In this document: piece by piece, positions 17,523-25,817 of the stretch
Layout: the number at the start of each line of letters is the position of its first letter
Position numbering within the stretch: position 1 is the stretch's first letter
Origin: Spirochaeta sp. UBA5339
Lineage (GTDB): Bacteria > Spirochaetota > Spirochaetia > DSM-2461
Length of the DNA: 64,000 nt
Direction of reading: 5' to 3'
Assembly: GCA_002408085.1 (NCBI GenBank)
Contig: DHQL01000007.1
Coordinates: 1 to 64,000 of the forward strand
Position numbers and translations under genes: made by a program
The notes under the pieces: model-generated
What the model saw: the letters and a program-made list of their open reading frames with translations, nothing else
What the model was told of the DNA's origin: nothing
The model's database searches: none

Positions 17523-19652
17523 ATGATCGAAGGTTCAAGTCTCTTTATCGGTATGTTCAGTAACCTGGCAGTTTTTATTGTCTTTGTCTCAATTTACAGC
17601 TTTATAAAACCCATTGAAACCAAAAATAAACGGCTGGAACCCGTCATCATGGGGACTTTGTTCGGCCTTGCTCTGATTGTCTGCATGCAGGTGAAAATCC
17701 CGGTTGCTGAAGGTGTTCTGGTAGATCAACGCAATGCAATTGTTGTATTGAGTACTCTTTTCGGCGGACCTTTTGCCGGGCTGATTACCTGGCTGTCAGG
17801 AGTTTTTGTGAGAGTTTTACTGGGTGGTAATGGAGTGCGCGCCGGGATTATCGGCTTAACCCTCTCCTATGGTGCCGGAAGCCTTCTTCGTCTTTGGAAG
17901 GGGCCCAGGACCCCCTTCTTTTTTATAACCGGCAGTTTTATCGCAACGTTGATAATTCTGCCCGGATTTCTTTTTGTCGGGGATCTGTCCTATGGTTGGG
18001 AGCTAATGAAAAGGATGGCATTGCCCTATGGAACAGCCATCTATCTGGGTATGCTTTTTATCGGGTTCCTTCTGCAGCATGAAAACAACAGGATTTCCAT
18101 ATCCAACAGGTTAAAGGAATCTGAAAAGCGTTACAGAAATCTCTATGAGAAGCTGATCGACATCAGTTTTTTTATGGACAATCAGGGGCGTATCCGTGAG
18201 ATATCTCCTTCTGTGGAACATATATTGGGTTATGCTCCTGAAGAAGTTATTGGAAGCCTTTTCTATGACTATTTCAAAGACTCTGACAAAAAGGAATCAT
18301 TTCTTAAGGAGATTCGAAAAGAGGGGTTTCTCAGAGACTCAGAAATTCATCTTAAGAAAAAGAATCAGTCTGTAGTATGTGTCTCTGTCAATTCAGATAT
18401 GGAATACGATTCAAATGGAACGCCCATTGGTGTTCACGGAATTATCCGGGATATTACTCATCTCAGAAAGGTTCAGGAGGATCAGCTTCGTCTGGAGAAG
18501 ATGATAATTCAGAACCAGAAAATGGACTCCCTGGGAACTCTTGCCGGAGGAATTGCTCATGACTTCAATAATATTCTGGGCGGAATTCTGGGTTACTCGG
18601 ATTTGTTGAGGAAAAAGTTTAAAGATGATTCCAATGTTGCCATTTATATTGATGGAATATTCAATGCGGCTGAAAGAGCAAGAAATCTGGTAACCCAGAT
18701 ATTGCTCTTCAGCAGGAATACAGATTTCAATATGAAAGTTCTGGATCTTTCATCTTCGGTAAAGGAGGCATTAGGACTTTTGAATCAGACCATTCCCAGC
18801 AGTGTAACTATCAATTATACAGACTCCTGCAGGGACAGCAGTGTTCTGGGAGATGAGAATCAGCTGCATCAGGTTATTGTAAATTTAATAACCAACGCCT
18901 TTCATGCTTTAAAAGAGGAAACTGGAACAATTGATATTACGCTGAGTAAATACACTTTAAGCACACCCGATACCGCAGAGTTCACCAGTGTTCCTGTCGG
19001 AAACTATCTGTCTCTTCAGGTTAAAGATGACGGGTCGGGAATCCCTGAAGAATACAGTGAGAAGGTTTTTGATCCTTTCTTTACAACAAAAGAGAAAGGC
19101 AAGGGAACGGGTCTCGGGTTGGCTGTTGTTCATGGGATCATAGAAAAACACGGCGGGTCTATCCGGTTTACATCTGAAGTTGACAAGGGTACATGCTTTA
19201 CCGTGCTGCTTCCGGAACTTGAAAAAAAAGATATTCCTTTAATAATCGATCAGCAGGAATCAGATGATTTCCTCGGAGCCGAAGGTGAGGAACGAATCAT
19301 CATTGTTGATGATGAGCAAGCCAATATCGACCTTGAAAAACATATGCTGGAGTTATTGGGATATAAGGTAAGCGGTTATACCGATCCCCTTGCTGCACTG
19401 GAAGCTTTCAAGGCGGATTCCGAAGCTTATGATCTGATGTTAACGGATCAAACCATGCCTGGCATGAGTGGATTGAAGCTGGCGGAACTTGTTCAGAAAG
19501 AATCTCCCGGGTTTCCCGTCATTATTGCTTCAGGGTACAGCTCAAATCTGAATAAAGATAAGGCGGAAAAAATCGGAGTTAAAAAGATTATTATCAAACC
19601 CTTCCTCATAAATGATATAGCTGCAGCAATCCGTAACTCCCTGGAAAACTGA
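17523..19652 (+). CDS. Membrane hybrid histidine kinase (5TM-LYT type, PAS, REC)
   Basis: About 709 residues. Five or more N-terminal membrane helices resemble the 5TMR-LYT sensor module. A PAS domain follows ('RNLYEKLIDISFFMDNQGRI'), then HisKA with GGIAHDFNN, HATPase with GTGLGLAVV and 'DDGSGIP', and a C-terminal receiver with phospho-acceptor Asp in DLMLTDQTMPGMSG. The frame is open back to a TTG at 17358, but I take ATG 17523 because GGGAG lies 5 nt before it and a TTGAAA/TACTAT-type promoter lies just upstream. Ligand unknown; no separate output gene is next to it. Confidence 0.85.
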   Translation: MIEGSSLFIGMFSNLAVFIVFVSIYSFIKPIETKNKRLEPVIMGTLFGLALIVCMQVKIPVAEGVLVDQRNAIVVLSTLFGGPFAGLITWLSGVFVRVLLGGNGVRAGIIGLTLSYGAGSLLRLWKGPRTPFFFITGSFIATLIILPGFLFVGDLSYGWELMKRMALPYGTAIYLGMLFIGFLLQHENNRISISNRLKESEKRYRNLYEKLIDISFFMDNQGRIREISPSVEHILGYAPEEVIGSLFYDYFKDSDKKESFLKEIRKEGFLRDSEIHLKKKNQSVVCVSVNSDMEYDSNGTPIGVHGIIRDITHLRKVQEDQLRLEKMIIQNQKMDSLGTLAGGIAHDFNNILGGILGYSDLLRKKFKDDSNVAIYIDGIFNAAERARNLVTQILLFSRNTDFNMKVLDLSSSVKEALGLLNQTIPSSVTINYTDSCRDSSVLGDENQLHQVIVNLITNAFHALKEETGTIDITLSKYTLSTPDTAEFTSVPVGNYLSLQVKDDGSGIPEEYSEKVFDPFFTTKEKGKGTGLGLAVVHGIIEKHGGSIRFTSEVDKGTCFTVLLPELEKKDIPLIIDQQESDDFLGAEGEERIIIVDDEQANIDLEKHMLELLGYKVSGYTDPLAALEAFKADSEAYDLMLTDQTMPGMSGLKLAELVQKESPGFPVIIASGYSSNLNKDKAEKIGVKKIIIKPFLINDIAAAIRNSLEN

Positions 19653-19677
19653 TTTCTCTGTATCTTATCAGGCTTCT

Positions 19678-21048
19678 TCATACTGTAGCTTCCGGCTCTT
19701 CACACCCTCCTTCCCGGCATTTCTGTCTGAACAGATGGATCGCCCTGTAAAGGGTCATCAGGGCGGCAGACCAGTTGATGGGAATCAGCCCCAGCCATAT
19801 GCCTCTCTCTTCCAGGCCCAGAGTGAAGCAGAGGAGAGAGAAGAACAGGGCCGGTGCGGCGATCTGACGGTACAGGCCCATCCACATGATCATTCCCGGC
19901 TTCTTCAGACCCTGCAGCAGGGCGTTGCTTTGAAAAAGCAGGATATAGCTGTAGAAGGTGATCCCCTGGAGCAGCAGGTAGTCATAGCCCATGTCTACAA
20001 CCATTCGGGTATCGGTGAACAGGGAAATAATCTGTTTACCAAAGATAAGTACCGGCGGCAGGATAAGCGCCATTACAACCAGGCCGGAGAGAAGGGAGAG
20101 GCGGTAGGCCTTGATCACCCGGTCCATCCGCCCGGCACCGTTATTCTGTCCCACAATGGCCGCCAGGGCCACATTCAGTCCCGCCGTGGGGACCAGGGCG
20201 ATCTGCTCCACCCTCACAGCCGCACCATAGGCGGCCACGGCATCCCTTCCGAACTTTGATGCAAACCAGGTGATCACAAAGGTTCCGAGGCTCATGGTCA
20301 GAAAGTTGGCAGTAGCCGGCAGTGCCTGGCCCAGAATCTCCTTTACCGGTTCAAGACGGAGAAGGTAATCCTCCTTATTCAAGTGACGGAGGCCTCCCGC
20401 CCGGAGCACCTTCAGCAGCATATAGAGCAGACCTGCGGTTTGTATCAGAACAGTTGCCAGGGCCACCCCCGCTTCTTCCATCCCCAGTGCGAACATTAAA
20501 AGCGGGTCCAGGGCGATATTCAGAATAAATCCAGCGATAAGGATGTTTCTGTAGCTTTTTGTATCTCCCCGGGAGGCAAGAGCCGAAGAGAGAACAGGAG
20601 CCAGATTGATCAGAGGCATGCCGAATACAATAATTCTGCCGTAGGAAACGGCCCCTGTGAGAACCCTTCCCTCGGCATTGAGAAACCGGAAGAGGGGTGC
20701 GAGAAATACCTGAAGCAGTACCATCGCCGTCAGAGAGAAGAGAAGGGACAGGCTGAGGGAGCGGCTGAGCCAGGTTCTCGAATCCTTCTCCCTTCCGGCT
20801 CCAAGGGCATTGGAGATAAGAGCACCGGCGGCGCCGGAAAAACCGACACCCAGGGACATGGTAAGCATGTAGAGGGGAAAGTTCAGCGCAAGGGCTGCCA
20901 GAGCATCGGTGGACAGGCGGCCTGCCCAGAAGCTGTCGGTAATGTTGTAAAGGGTGTTGAAGAGGAGTCCGGTACTTGCCGGAAGAGCCAGGTGTCTCAG
21001 GTGTCCCAGCAGACTGCCCCTGGTCATATCGGAATTATTTGTTTCCAT
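19678..21048 (-). CDS. MATE family multidrug/sodium antiporter
   Basis: Twelve-helix inner-membrane exporter of 456 residues. The N-terminal 'LALPASTGLLFNTLYNITDSFWAG' and the corresponding mid-protein 'LPATANFLTMSLGTFVITW' repeats are typical of MATE proteins of the DinF/NorM superfamily. It converges with the hybrid kinase gene. The coding strand has a TATAAT box only 6 nt before the ATG and no Shine-Dalgarno, so the mRNA may be leaderless. Confidence 0.9.
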   Translation of the reverse strand: METNNSDMTRGSLLGHLRHLALPASTGLLFNTLYNITDSFWAGRLSTDALAALALNFPLYMLTMSLGVGFSGAAGALISNALGAGREKDSRTWLSRSLSLSLLFSLTAMVLLQVFLAPLFRFLNAEGRVLTGAVSYGRIIVFGMPLINLAPVLSSALASRGDTKSYRNILIAGFILNIALDPLLMFALGMEEAGVALATVLIQTAGLLYMLLKVLRAGGLRHLNKEDYLLRLEPVKEILGQALPATANFLTMSLGTFVITWFASKFGRDAVAAYGAAVRVEQIALVPTAGLNVALAAIVGQNNGAGRMDRVIKAYRLSLLSGLVVMALILPPVLIFGKQIISLFTDTRMVVDMGYDYLLLQGITFYSYILLFQSNALLQGLKKPGMIMWMGLYRQIAAPALFFSLLCFTLGLEERGIWLGLIPINWSAALMTLYRAIHLFRQKCREGGCEEPEATV

Positions 21049-21088
21049 ATAAGTATTATATGATGTTCTGGGCCGGATTACTTATATG
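21046..21088. promoter_or_regulatory. 10-bp inverted repeat over the MATE promoter
   Basis: CATATAAGTA (21046-21055) and its perfect complement TACTTATATG (21079-21088) flank the promoter of the MATE gene. One arm covers the start codon (21048) and touches the -10 TATAAT on the minus strand (21055-21060). The layout suggests an operator for a repressor not encoded nearby. Confidence 0.45.
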
Positions 21089-21117
21089 AAGTTTTTCCAC
21101 CTAAAAGATTTTCCAGT

Positions 21118-21138
21118 AGATTCAGCCTAACTGAATCT
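21118..21138. other. 8-bp hairpin between MATE and permease genes
   Basis: AGATTCAG and CTGAATCT form a perfect stem with loop CCTAA. No U-tract follows. It lies in the divergent promoter region; role unknown. Confidence 0.35.
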
Positions 21139-21235
21139 GTCATCCCATCTGTGTCTCAATCTTTTTTGAGAATATTTGATATAATTTTTAAAACAACACT
21201 GCGCAAATTGATTAGATTCCGAAGGGGAAGAGAAT

Positions 21236-21715
21236 ATGGGCTTTATAGTATTTGTACTGCTGTTAACGGCAGTGCTCTATTTCAGGGACAGAGAGAAAAC
21301 GCTGAAGGGGCTGAAAATCGGAGGAAAGAAATTTCTGAAAATCATGCCTGTCTTCTTAGTGATGCTGGTATTTATTGCTGTTGCACTGACCCTTCTTCCC
21401 CAGAATATGATCTCAGAGCAGCTTAGCGGCAGCAGCAGTTATCTGGGAGTCCTCTTCGGCCTGGTATTGGGCTCCATTGCTGTAATGCCGGGATTTGTGG
21501 CATTCCCTTTAGGGAGTGTCCTCCGGGACCAGGGGGTGCAGTATATGGTGATTGCCGCATTTACCAGCAGCCTGATGATGGTCGGTATTCTGACCTTCCC
21601 TGTGGAGCGTCAGTTCTTTGGAACCCGGTTCGCCCTGCTGAGAAATATTGCGAGTGCCCTTATTTCCCTGCTTGTCGCTCTGGTGATGGGCCTAGTCTTT
21701 GGAGAGATTCTGTAA
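21236..21715 (+). CDS. Half-size permease (COG0701/DUF318-like), N-terminal half
   Basis: Hydrophobic protein of 159 residues with about four or five membrane segments. 'GVLFGLVLGSIAVMPGFVAFPLGSVL' resembles one half of the UPF0718/ArsP-type permease fold. It directly abuts the next gene, which looks like the other half; the stop/start share one base (21715). ATG 21236 has a good AGGGGA upstream. Substrate unknown. Confidence 0.7.
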   Translation: MGFIVFVLLLTAVLYFRDREKTLKGLKIGGKKFLKIMPVFLVMLVFIAVALTLLPQNMISEQLSGSSSYLGVLFGLVLGSIAVMPGFVAFPLGSVLRDQGVQYMVIAAFTSSLMMVGILTFPVERQFFGTRFALLRNIASALISLLVALVMGLVFGEIL

Positions 21716-22236
21716 TGAAAAGATCAACCATTGTAAATCTGACGGTGGTGGCCGTTTTTGGAGTATTTGTCATTATTTCTATGCTGGCGGGATTTGAAAC
21801 CGGGGGCAGGATGGGAAAGGGGTTTTTGAAAACTCTGGGGGACATGCTGGTCATCCTTCCCTTCGCCATTATCCTGATAGGCCTCTTTGAGGCATGGGTG
21901 AAAAGGGAGACTGTGGAGAAGCACCTGGGAGAAGATGGCGGATGGAAGAGCTATATGTGGGTATGCCTGTTAGGGGGCATGACCATCGGCCCCATGCTGA
22001 CAGCACTCCCTGTGGCACAATCTCTTCTGAGAAAAGGGGCTGCACTGAGCGTTGTACTGACCTATATCGGCGCTTCCACCATATGCCGGATTCCCATGAC
22101 CATCTTTGAGATCACTTACCTGGGAGGGCAGTTCACTCTGACCCGGTATCTGACGGCAATTCCTCTGACTATTCTGAGTTCCCTTCTGCTGGGGCGTCTG
22201 TTGAAAGAGCATATTGAGCCCCAGGCAGAGACTTGA
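21715..22236 (+). CDS. Half-size permease (COG0701/DUF318-like), C-terminal half
   Basis: Hydrophobic protein of 173 residues with about five membrane segments and a motif 'GGMTIGPMLTALPVAQSLLR' mirroring the corresponding stretch of the upstream gene. In COG0701 permeases two such repeats normally lie in one chain; here they are two co-translated genes that probably make a heterodimer. It ends before a bidirectional terminator. Confidence 0.7.
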   Translation: MKRSTIVNLTVVAVFGVFVIISMLAGFETGGRMGKGFLKTLGDMLVILPFAIILIGLFEAWVKRETVEKHLGEDGGWKSYMWVCLLGGMTIGPMLTALPVAQSLLRKGAALSVVLTYIGASTICRIPMTIFEITYLGGQFTLTRYLTAIPLTILSSLLLGRLLKEHIEPQAET

Positions 22237-22261
22237 TATTTCATTCGGATTCAATTTCCAT

Positions 22262-22282
22262 CAGCCCCGGTAATCGGGGCTG
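22262..22282. terminator. Bidirectional hairpin terminator
   Basis: CAGCCCCG and CGGGGCTG form a perfect 8-bp GC-rich stem with a 5-nt loop between the convergent permease and flavoprotein genes. No strong U-tract on either side. Confidence 0.6.
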
Positions 22283-22306
22283 AAGCATAGCGGGAATGTG
22301 ACCGGA

Positions 22307-23197
22307 TTATCTCGGTCCGAAGCTGTCCTTTACGTCATGGACATGGCTGTAGCCATGTTCTTCCAGCCACCACTGCATTTCATCGGCAACGGCTTTGTAG
22401 ACCGAAGGTCCTCTCCGGATGGCTGCGCTGCAGATCTGTACGGCACTGGCTCCTGCCATGATGAATTTCAGGGCGTCCTCTCCTGTTTCAATACCGCCTA
22501 CTCCGATAATCGGCTTATCTGTCAGCTGACGGATGCGGTGGACTGTCTGCAGGGCAATGGGAAGGATGGGGGGGCCTGATAACCAGCCGTATCCCTCGGG
22601 GGACCCGAGCATCGCTTTCTTACTGTTGATATCAAAATCCAGGGCCGGGCCCAGGGAGTTTATGGCCACATAGGCATCAACCACATCCTCGCTCTGGGCG
22701 ATCAGTTCGTTCAGGAAGGGGTGGTTTGGGGAGATCTTCATCCAGATGGGAATACTGACAGATTTGCGGAGGGCCTTGGCCACATCGGCCAGTTCCTCGA
22801 CCTTCTGATCCTGGTAATGGGTGGAAAACTCAATGGCATCGGGTTTGAGTTCCCTCTCAACCAGAGGACCGAGTTTCTCCATATCTTCAGCGCTGTAGCC
22901 TATGGAAACGATAAAGGGACTGTCTCCCCTTTTTATCTTTTTGTAGTCGTCAATGCACTCTTCCATGGATTTATCGGACCAGGTTTCACAGTTCAACAGG
23001 CCGTTGCCGATTGTTTTGGCAATGGCGGGTTTGGGATATTTTGCCGCTTCAAGGGAGAAGGTCTTGGACACAATGCCCCCCACACCGCACTCCTGGGCCT
23101 TGTTGATTATTTTGTGATCACGCACATTGGGCCCGGCTCCGGTAAGAACCGGTGAGGGCAGTGATAGTGTTCCAAGCTGTATATTAAGATTTGTCAT
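22307..23197 (-). CDS. PyrD/PreA-like FMN oxidoreductase
   Basis: TIM-barrel flavoprotein of 296 residues related to dihydroorotate dehydrogenase class 1 and PreA. The FMN phosphate site is visible (IIGVGGIETGEDALKFIMAGASAVQICSA in part: 'GVGGIETGEDAL'). Start: GGAGG 7 nt before ATG 23197. The position where PyrD/PreA have N-x-S-C-P-(N/H) reads IEFSTHYQDQ, so the usual catalytic Cys/Ser loop is altered. I therefore do not call it pyrD. It stands alone, with no other pyrimidine genes nearby. Confidence 0.75.
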   Translation of the reverse strand: MTNLNIQLGTLSLPSPVLTGAGPNVRDHKIINKAQECGVGGIVSKTFSLEAAKYPKPAIAKTIGNGLLNCETWSDKSMEECIDDYKKIKRGDSPFIVSIGYSAEDMEKLGPLVERELKPDAIEFSTHYQDQKVEELADVAKALRKSVSIPIWMKISPNHPFLNELIAQSEDVVDAYVAINSLGPALDFDINSKKAMLGSPEGYGWLSGPPILPIALQTVHRIRQLTDKPIIGVGGIETGEDALKFIMAGASAVQICSAAIRRGPSVYKAVADEMQWWLEEHGYSHVHDVKDSFGPR

Positions 23198-23246
23198 TAT
23201 TATTCCTCCAAAAGAACTGTTCTACAAAGTTAGTTGATTTCACTAA

Positions 23247-23324
23247 TGAAAAACAATCGGAAATCAGAAAATTGTTGCTGGCAATTGAAAAACAATCGGA
23301 AATCAGAAAATTGTTGCTGGCAAT
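23247..23324. repeat. Perfect 39-bp tandem repeat, two copies
   Basis: Unit 1 is 23247-23285 and unit 2 is 23286-23324; the two copies are identical. Each copy contains AACAAT...ATTGTT, a 6-bp inverted repeat. The unit length is a multiple of three, so the minus- and plus-strand frames remain open, but neither short ORF resembles a known protein. It lies in the 5' region of the PyrD/PreA-like gene. Confidence 0.9.
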
Positions 23325-23423
23325 CTGTCTTGAGGAAGAATCGATTATAAAAGCACCAGTTAAAATGGCGAAAACTTCCGCTGAAAAAGATTGCCTTAGG
23401 AGCATCCTGTGTCTCCCGGGATG

Positions 23424-24926
23424 TTATTTGTCCAGGTAAGGCATTGATTCAATATCATGGCCCAGGTCTTTGGCAATCCGTCCCCATAGGGACTTCCGTT
23501 TTTCCGGTTCAATACGATTGATCCTCTCATCGCTCATCATATTGTAGATAACTGATGAGAGCTTGGCGTTTTCATACTTGCTGTTTTCATCTGAGCTGAA
23601 AAGAAGGGTTTTATTTTTTTCAGTATACGCTGTGATATGCTTGTTGTATGTTTCAATAATAGTGCTGTATCCGGATATGACTGTCTTCAGGTAGAGGAGA
23701 ACCGCATGATCAAAGTGTTCCACCTGCTGCAGTATTTCTGAGAGTCCCTTAAGACCTTCCACGGCGGCCGGATAGTCTTTCCTGTATAAAAACTGGTCGA
23801 ATATTTTACTGATGATCTCAATGACTGTCTGATTTGATACGGAGAGAAGCCCTTCACTATCCTCGGGGAGGGCCACTTCAAAGGGAGGAGTCATCCTTGC
23901 TGCAGATATTATAAGATCCATCAGGGAGGTAAATGCTCTGTCCGACCAGCTATGGTTTTTCAGGGCATCGATCAGTTTATTGAGAACGTCCTGATATCCG
24001 GTCCTGTACATCTGATCCTGATCTATCAGAACTTCGGCCAGGCGCAGTTCAACACCCTTGAAACCTACGGGACCCAGATCCAGAAAGGCCACATCTTCGG
24101 TGGAGAAACAGGGATCGGAACTCTTCTCCATGGTTCTTTTATATCCGGCAACCACCTGATTGGTCGTAAAAATATGGCTTTTATTGACGGCAACCTTATT
24201 TGCACGCCCCTGGAGCCGGGCGGCTGTATTGACAACGGAACCTGAAAGATCGCCTGCGGCTGTTATAACCATTACTGAATATCTGGTTCCTCCGGCCACA
24301 CCGGCGGAGATTGTAAGTTTGGGGAGTTTTAAAATCTGCTCATTTCTCTTTTTTACAATTTCCGAGTCTCTGATCAGTTTTCTGTCACCGAAATAGTCGG
24401 CTATCATTATAACAGTATTCATTACATCGTAGGCTGAGGTTCCCACAAGAATAATTTCATCACCCCGGAGTCTGTTTCCCATAACATGATTGATTCTGCA
24501 CATCTGGCGGATATCATTTTCAATACAGCTGTCCAGCAGCTGAAGCATTGCCGTATGGCTCTTGTGCTCGCGGCAGAAGGAGGTATATCCGTGGATATCA
24601 ATAAAGGCGACAAAGATCTCGGTAATAGATATGCTGCGCTTCAGTTCTCCAATAGCAGGGTATTTTCTGTGGGGTATGGTAAGCTGTTTCCAGAGAACCG
24701 GATAACTTTTTGCATCCAGGTCGCTGAAGAAGCCCCAGTGGATCTCCTTAAGCATTTGAAAGGCACTCTTAAAGGCAAATTCCTTTTTCGGACCCTCCGG
24801 TACTTCTGACATATAAGATTCCAGCTCAGACAGGAGTCTTATCTTCCGGTTGATAATGCACCAGTAAATATGGCTGAAGAGTTCATAAGGACTTGTACTC
24901 TCGGAGAACTCGGAAATATCTCTCAT
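23424..24926 (-). CDS. Class III adenylate/guanylate cyclase
   Basis: Cytoplasmic protein of 500 residues with a class III cyclase domain at about 100-290. The two metal-binding Asp are in FVAFIDIHGYTSF and LRGDEIILVG; the transition-state Asn/Arg are in GSVVNTAARLQ. The N-terminal 100 and C-terminal 200 residues match no domain I recognise; the C-terminal part is helical and could be a sensory or dimerisation unit. It has no membrane segment. The product (cAMP or cGMP) cannot be decided with certainty. Confidence 0.85.
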   Translation of the reverse strand: MRDISEFSESTSPYELFSHIYWCIINRKIRLLSELESYMSEVPEGPKKEFAFKSAFQMLKEIHWGFFSDLDAKSYPVLWKQLTIPHRKYPAIGELKRSISITEIFVAFIDIHGYTSFCREHKSHTAMLQLLDSCIENDIRQMCRINHVMGNRLRGDEIILVGTSAYDVMNTVIMIADYFGDRKLIRDSEIVKKRNEQILKLPKLTISAGVAGGTRYSVMVITAAGDLSGSVVNTAARLQGRANKVAVNKSHIFTTNQVVAGYKRTMEKSSDPCFSTEDVAFLDLGPVGFKGVELRLAEVLIDQDQMYRTGYQDVLNKLIDALKNHSWSDRAFTSLMDLIISAARMTPPFEVALPEDSEGLLSVSNQTVIEIISKIFDQFLYRKDYPAAVEGLKGLSEILQQVEHFDHAVLLYLKTVISGYSTIIETYNKHITAYTEKNKTLLFSSDENSKYENAKLSSVIYNMMSDERINRIEPEKRKSLWGRIAKDLGHDIESMPYLDK

Positions 24927-24995
24927 GACTCCTGCATTATAGATAGTTAATCAATCTCAATCAAATAGACTGACGAAAGTAGGAGTAAAAAACCT

Positions 24996-25010
24996 CTGTT
25001 ACCGTAACAG
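24996..25010. promoter_or_regulatory. Palindrome upstream of the MEDS gene
   Basis: CTGTTAC-C-GTAACAG is a perfect 7-bp inverted repeat in the 224-nt gap between the divergent cyclase and MEDS genes. Candidate operator; no matching regulator gene adjoins it. Confidence 0.4.
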
Positions 25011-25150
25011 ATCATACTTAAAATTGACAGCAGCCCCATGGAAAGCTAAAATTCCCTATAGATCTCATTAACAGATCCACAGGCCGGTTCTGTGCGCTTT
25101 TTATCTCAGATTATCGGTTGTAACGGGCAGCCTGATGCAGGGAGGGTGTT

Positions 25151-25810
25151 ATGCATATTCAAACTTCAGATATGAAAGAGTTGATGCTGGGAATTGGAAG
25201 CTACTCATGTAACTGGGGCTCTCATATCTGCGGCCTGTATGAAACGGAGAAGGAACGGGATGAAATAATTACCGGTTACCTGTGCCGGGGATTTACCGAT
25301 GATGACAAGCAGATATTTATTCACAGTGAGCAGACAGAGGAGCACTTCTGGAATGTTCTGCATTCTGAATGTCCTGTCTGTAATGCTACAAATGAAAATC
25401 CCGGTAAGCTGGATGTAAAATATTCTAGTGAAATTTACTATCCCGATGGTTTTTTTGATCCCTGGCAGATGGACAGAACCATAAACGGTTACTATGACTA
25501 TACTCAGCTTGATGGACAAAGTAATGTAAGAGCCGTTGCCGAGATGGCCTGGGCTCTGGGGAAAATTAATGGGGTGGAACATCTCTTCGCCTATGAGTCC
25601 CGACTGAACTATTTTGTAAAAGAGAAAACCATAATCAGTCTCTGTCTCTACAACACGTCCAGAATCTCCGGAGAGATGCTTATGAATGTTCTCCGTACTC
25701 ATCCCTACATAATCAATGGAGGTGTTGTAACTGTTAATCCTCTCTATGAGGAACCGGATATATGGCTTGCCAGGTATGCACCGGAATTTCTGAATAAGCC
25801 AGTTTCCTGA
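25151..25810 (+). CDS. MEDS-domain sensory protein
   Basis: Protein of 219 residues that appears to consist of a single MEDS (methanogen/methylotroph DcmR sensory) domain. Indicators are 'GSHICGLYETEKERDEIITGYLCRG' and 'VRAVAEMAWAL...HLFAYESRLNYF...SLCLYNTSRISGEMLMNVLRTHPYIINGG' patterns. MEDS domains are thought to sense small organic ligands, often upstream of kinases. It is followed after 7 nt by a hybrid histidine kinase, so it probably serves as its detached input module. GGGAGG precedes the ATG. Confidence 0.75.
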   Translation: MHIQTSDMKELMLGIGSYSCNWGSHICGLYETEKERDEIITGYLCRGFTDDDKQIFIHSEQTEEHFWNVLHSECPVCNATNENPGKLDVKYSSEIYYPDGFFDPWQMDRTINGYYDYTQLDGQSNVRAVAEMAWALGKINGVEHLFAYESRLNYFVKEKTIISLCLYNTSRISGEMLMNVLRTHPYIINGGVVTVNPLYEEPDIWLARYAPEFLNKPVS

Positions 25811-25817
25811 AAACCTG

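Noticed and set aside
23191..23439. Small protein with a repeated 13-residue block on the plus strand
   Set aside because: It is created by the 39-bp tandem DNA repeat, overlaps the convergent or divergent gene ends, and has no ribosome site or family likeness.
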